A stretch of 64,000 nt of DNA from UBA10677 sp045532295 (GTDB lineage Bacteria; Bacillota; Clostridia; Christensenellales; Pumilibacteraceae), in assembly GCA_045532295.1 (NCBI GenBank), contig JAZSFP010000007.1, positions 62,001 to 126,000 of the forward strand, written 5' to 3'. Every line of letters starts with the position of its first letter. The first letter of the stretch is position 1. The translations under genes were made by a program, and so were the position numbers. The notes under the pieces were generated by a model, which made no database searches, was not told where the DNA came from, and saw nothing but the letters and a program-made list of their open reading frames with translations. Positions 61,827 through 64,000 of this stretch are shown here, piece after piece.

Positions 61827-61855
61827 TTGACAAAATGCTAAAAATATGGTATAGG
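61827..61855 (+). promoter_or_regulatory. Promoter-like sequence pointing antisense into the DUF6062 gene
   Basis: A perfect TTGACA (61827-61832), 17-bp spacer, extended TGG and TATAGG (61850-61855). No plus-strand gene starts nearby. Confidence 0.4.
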
Positions 61856-61856
61856 G

Positions 61857-62534
61857 TTACTTAATAATTTTGCCTTTAAGTTTGTTTATGGCTCGCTCTA
61901 AAGCGCTATCGTTTCCGTGAGCAAACTTATCGGTGCTACGGTAATCAAAACGCCGAGTAAAACGCTCAACTTCGCCGTTGAGTTTTTTCATACCCTCCGT
62001 CTGTTTTCTCGTAAGCGCCTCGCCATACTGCGCTTGCTTTTTACCGGCGTGCGAGAGAAATTTTAATAAGAGAGTGAAGTGGGGCATACAAAACCCGTTG
62101 ATTTTATCAAAAATAGCAGGGAATTCCTCTTCGTGAAGATACATTTCCGCTACGGTATAAGCGTAACGCTCCATTATTTCGTCAACTTCTTGACAAATAA
62201 CGCAAGTATCCATAGTCTTGTTGAGTTTTTCCGCAAGTTTTTTGGCTTGTCCTGCGTTTTTAACGGTAACGATACTATCAATTAACGCGTCAGTTCGGGT
62301 GTTAACTTGAAGAGCCAGTCCAAGTTTATTACCGCCCAAGAAGAGTTCTTGAAGATGTTTTGAACAAAAGCCATACTTATTTACTTTAATGCGATAGTCG
62401 GGTTCCATAACAGCCTCGTCAAGATATTGCTTTACGATGCGGTCGTTAACTCTGTCGTAAAGTTTGCACATCGGACAGTCGCAAGGCTCTTTGAAAGCGT
62501 CCCAAATAGGTGTCGTTTGAATATGATAGCGCAT
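61857..62534 (-). CDS. DUF6062 family protein
   Basis: A 225-residue cytosolic protein of the DUF6062 type. Cysteine and histidine pairs suggest metal binding: CDCPMC (about 18-23), FCSKH (about 57-61), CVIC (about 112-115) and FCMPH (about 149-153). The C-terminal third is helical and charged. ATG 62534 has TAGGAG 6-7 nt upstream. It is monocistronic, between the 6S RNA promoter and a divergent membrane-protein gene. Function unknown. Confidence 0.75.
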   Translation of the reverse strand: MRYHIQTTPIWDAFKEPCDCPMCKLYDRVNDRIVKQYLDEAVMEPDYRIKVNKYGFCSKHLQELFLGGNKLGLALQVNTRTDALIDSIVTVKNAGQAKKLAEKLNKTMDTCVICQEVDEIMERYAYTVAEMYLHEEEFPAIFDKINGFCMPHFTLLLKFLSHAGKKQAQYGEALTRKQTEGMKKLNGEVERFTRRFDYRSTDKFAHGNDSALERAINKLKGKIIK

Positions 62535-62612
62535 AAATCACTCCTAATAAGAATATAAAAAAGCGAAGAGGATACAATTCTCTTAAACTATTTTACTAAA
62601 TTGGAGAAAAAA

Positions 62613-63335
62613 ATGCAACAATATTACGGCGATATGCCACATATTATCCCTAAAAATCGTAAAAAAGTCAAAAATAAAAGAGGTTTAGGAAGAATAATCG
62701 TAAATTTTCTTTGTCTTTTAGTGGTGATTTTTTCTATTTATTGCCTCTTTTCTGCGCTTTTATATCCGACTAAAAATAGCGAAAAATACACGAAAATTCA
62801 CAACCGTGTATGGTTTTTCGTTACATTGAACGAAAAAACCTTAGAAGAAATTAAGCAAAGTGGAGGGAGCGGTATGGAAGTAAACGGACACAAAGTAGCG
62901 TCCGTTTACGATACCGAGAGCGACGCTAAAATCGTCGCCGATAGGATAGGCGGAGGAGTTTATTCGTATTCTGTGAACGAATTGAACATAGCGGAAGAAA
63001 ACGAGAGCCTTATTAATTTGCTCGACTTTTATCTTATTGCGTATTCCGATTTGTCAAAAATCATAGAAGAGCGTTCAACGGGCGCGCCCGTTAGCGCAGT
63101 AACTTTTGCGTTAGGTTCACTAAAAAATAAATGCTCTACCGTAAAGTCGTCAATAGTAAAAGACGACGAAGTTACTGCCGAGATTTTTAACTATATATCC
63201 AAAATTGAAACGGATATTGAAAGAGTAGTAGAGGCGAGTGAGCAAAATAATTTGTCAATGCTTTGGGAACTTTGTTGCGAAACGGTGTATGAGCGAGGCG
63301 TATTATCGCGAAATTTAAGTGGAAAAATCGCGTAG
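62613..63335 (+). CDS. Membrane protein with possible SPOR-like domain
   Basis: A 240-residue protein. A basic N-terminus (KNRKKVKNKRG) precedes a membrane helix (about 31-55). Residues 70-110 (VWFFVTLN then VASVYDTESDAKIVADRIGGGVYSY) have the length and pattern of a SPOR domain, which binds denuded peptidoglycan; this is inference. A helical C-terminal part follows. ATG 62613 has TTGGAG 7 nt upstream. Confidence 0.65.
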   Translation: MQQYYGDMPHIIPKNRKKVKNKRGLGRIIVNFLCLLVVIFSIYCLFSALLYPTKNSEKYTKIHNRVWFFVTLNEKTLEEIKQSGGSGMEVNGHKVASVYDTESDAKIVADRIGGGVYSYSVNELNIAEENESLINLLDFYLIAYSDLSKIIEERSTGAPVSAVTFALGSLKNKCSTVKSSIVKDDEVTAEIFNYISKIETDIERVVEASEQNNLSMLWELCCETVYERGVLSRNLSGKIA

Positions 63336-63402
63336 AAGTTAAAATATTATTTTAAAAGGAAAAAATTACCCGCGAAAGTTGTCAAAAATGGGCGCAAAAC
63401 AG

Positions 63403-63431
63403 TTGAAAAAAAACTGCTAATATGTTACAAT
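63403..63431 (+). promoter_or_regulatory. Promoter of the DRTGG gene
   Basis: TTGAAA (63403-63408), 17-bp spacer, extended TGT and TACAAT (63426-63431). Confidence 0.65.
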
Positions 63432-63461
63432 TAGATTGTATGTAAACTTTGGGAGGGTATT

Positions 63462-63806
63462 ATGAAAGTAATCGACATTGCACAAATTCTCAACGCTGAA
63501 ATTCTTTGTTGCGCTGACCTTGCTCAAACTACTCCCGTCAACTCCGCGTTTGGAGCGGATATGATGAGCGACGTCCTTGCTTACGTTACGGACCAAGGAA
63601 TGCTTTTGACGGGCTTGGTAAATCCCCAAGTAGTGCGCACGGCGGAAATGATGGACATAAGTTGTATCGTTTTCGTTCGTGGCAAAAAGCCTGATAAGTC
63701 GGTTATTGAACTTGCTAAAAGCAAGAACATAATCCTTCTTACTACCGCGGAGAGAATGTATCCTGCCTGTGGTAAACTTTACGCGGCTGGGGTGAAAGAG
63801 GGTTAA
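63462..63806 (+). CDS. DRTGG domain protein
   Basis: A 114-residue single-domain DRTGG protein: KVIDIAQILNAEILC, then AFGADMMSDVLAYV and the nucleotide-fold end IVFVRGKKPDKSVIELAKSKNIILLTT. In Clostridia such proteins lead the cluster for the electron-bifurcating [FeFe] hydrogenase, followed by an anti-sigma-type ATPase, as here. GGGAGGG lies 5-6 nt before the ATG. Confidence 0.85.
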   Translation: MKVIDIAQILNAEILCCADLAQTTPVNSAFGADMMSDVLAYVTDQGMLLTGLVNPQVVRTAEMMDISCIVFVRGKKPDKSVIELAKSKNIILLTTAERMYPACGKLYAAGVKEG

Positions 63807-63809
63807 GAT

Positions 63810-64000
63810 ATGGAAGATTACATAAAACTTTCGTACGACGTTGACGGAGACGATTTCGTTCTTTGCGGAAGAGCGAGCGAAGACGTTAAACGCACCCTCA
63901 AAAACGTAGGAATATCCGCTGCGGTTATTCGTAAAGTGGCTATTGCTATGTACGAAGGAGAAATTAATATGGTAATTCACGCAAACGGAGGAAAAGCGGA
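63810..64000 (+). CDS. Anti-sigma-factor-type ATP-binding protein, N-terminal fragment
   Basis: The first 63 codons only; the gene leaves the window. The fragment MEDYIKLSYDVDGDD and KNVGISAAVIRKVAIAMYEGEINMVIHANGGKA matches the HATPase (RsbW/SpoIIAB-like) proteins encoded between DRTGG proteins and hydrogenase subunits. The conserved E and N of the N-box (YEGEINMVIH) are visible. ATG 63810 follows the DRTGG stop by 3 nt. Confidence 0.8.
   Translation, partial: MEDYIKLSYDVDGDDFVLCGRASEDVKRTLKNVGISAAVIRKVAIAMYEGEINMVIHANGGKA

Noticed and set aside
61545..61864. Short frames on both strands in the pgcA-DUF6062 gap
   Set aside because: No ribosome-binding sites or family match; the region is better explained as a 6S RNA gene.
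1..64000. CRISPR arrays, insertion sequences, prophage, tRNA or rRNA genes
   Set aside because: No regularly spaced repeats, transposase-like proteins, phage genes or tRNA-like TPsiC sequences were seen; intergenic gaps are short and mostly explained by promoters and terminators.

Overview
The window looks like chromosomal core genome from an anaerobic, Gram-positive, Clostridia-type bacterium (Bacillota), probably an uncultured lineage. The evidence is a complete Rnf operon (rnfCDGEAB), an NfnAB pair, the yqfC-yqfD-phoH-yqfF-ybeY-era-yqzL-recO block in Bacillus/Clostridium order, an L27 precursor with its processing protease Prp, strong Shine-Dalgarno sites (GGAGG), and textbook SigA promoters (TTGACA-N17-TATAAT, often with an extended TGn -10). 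No rRNA, tRNA, prophage, insertion sequence or CRISPR was seen. Species assignment is not possible from this sequence alone.

Layout. 0-6.7 kb: a minus-strand SpoVB-like flippase, a transglutaminase-like lipoprotein and a GH36 alpha-galactosidase. 6.7-14.6 kb: rplU-prp-rpmA, an OGG-type DNA glycosylase, then yqfC to recO. 14.7-20.8 kb: degV, apbE, a NusG-domain-II protein, a Gx transporter, tyrS, yigZ and metY, ending in a large imperfect hairpin. 20.9-25.4 kb: a PucR-type regulator, two small unknown genes, a class-V aminotransferase/cysteine desulfurase divergent from a DUF3343 gene, and an MFS transporter. 25.5-37.5 kb: nth-nfnA-nfnB, then obg, a fused nadD-yqeK, rsfS, a PAP2 protein, ribU, tsaE, yhbY, tsaB, rimI, an alpha/beta hydrolase, a membrane-anchored Mur ligase and fabG. 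37.5-41.6 kb: a minus-strand 1031-residue surface protein and two half-size TauE/SafE genes. 41.7-46.7 kb: rnfCDGEAB. 46.9-55.2 kb: a PdaB-like deacetylase, a two-OB-fold SSB-like protein, a membrane-anchored propeller/SH3 protein (minus), ppx/gppA-like, maf, a divergent mreB, minD and minE. 55.2-61.5 kb: nadE, an ABC exporter, an aldose epimerase and a phosphohexomutase. 61.5-64 kb: a 6S RNA candidate (minus), DUF6062, a SPOR-like membrane protein, and a DRTGG protein with an anti-sigma-type ATPase that normally open an [FeFe]-hydrogenase locus.

How the genes fit together. Several loci serve one redox theme. Rnf (ferredoxin:NAD+) needs FMN attached by ApbE, and RnfD and RnfG both carry STGAT flavinylation motifs. 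RibU brings in riboflavin. NfnAB links ferredoxin/NADH to NADPH. NadD and NadE make NAD. The last two genes point to a hydrogenase just beyond the window. The rest is ribosome biogenesis, t6A modification, DNA repair and envelope work.

The oddest points are these. NadE has Gly where its glutaminase Cys should be. The MreB-like protein has both phosphate-loop aspartates replaced. MinD and MinE occur without MinC or MreCD. YqfF lacks its extracellular sensor domain. NadD and YqeK are fused. Two genes look leaderless. A 22-bp tandem duplication copies the ribosome-binding site and start codon of one TauE/SafE half-gene. I did not find a clearly new multi-gene system; the best candidate is the hydrolase, membrane Mur ligase and FabG-like trio at 34.5-37.4 kb.
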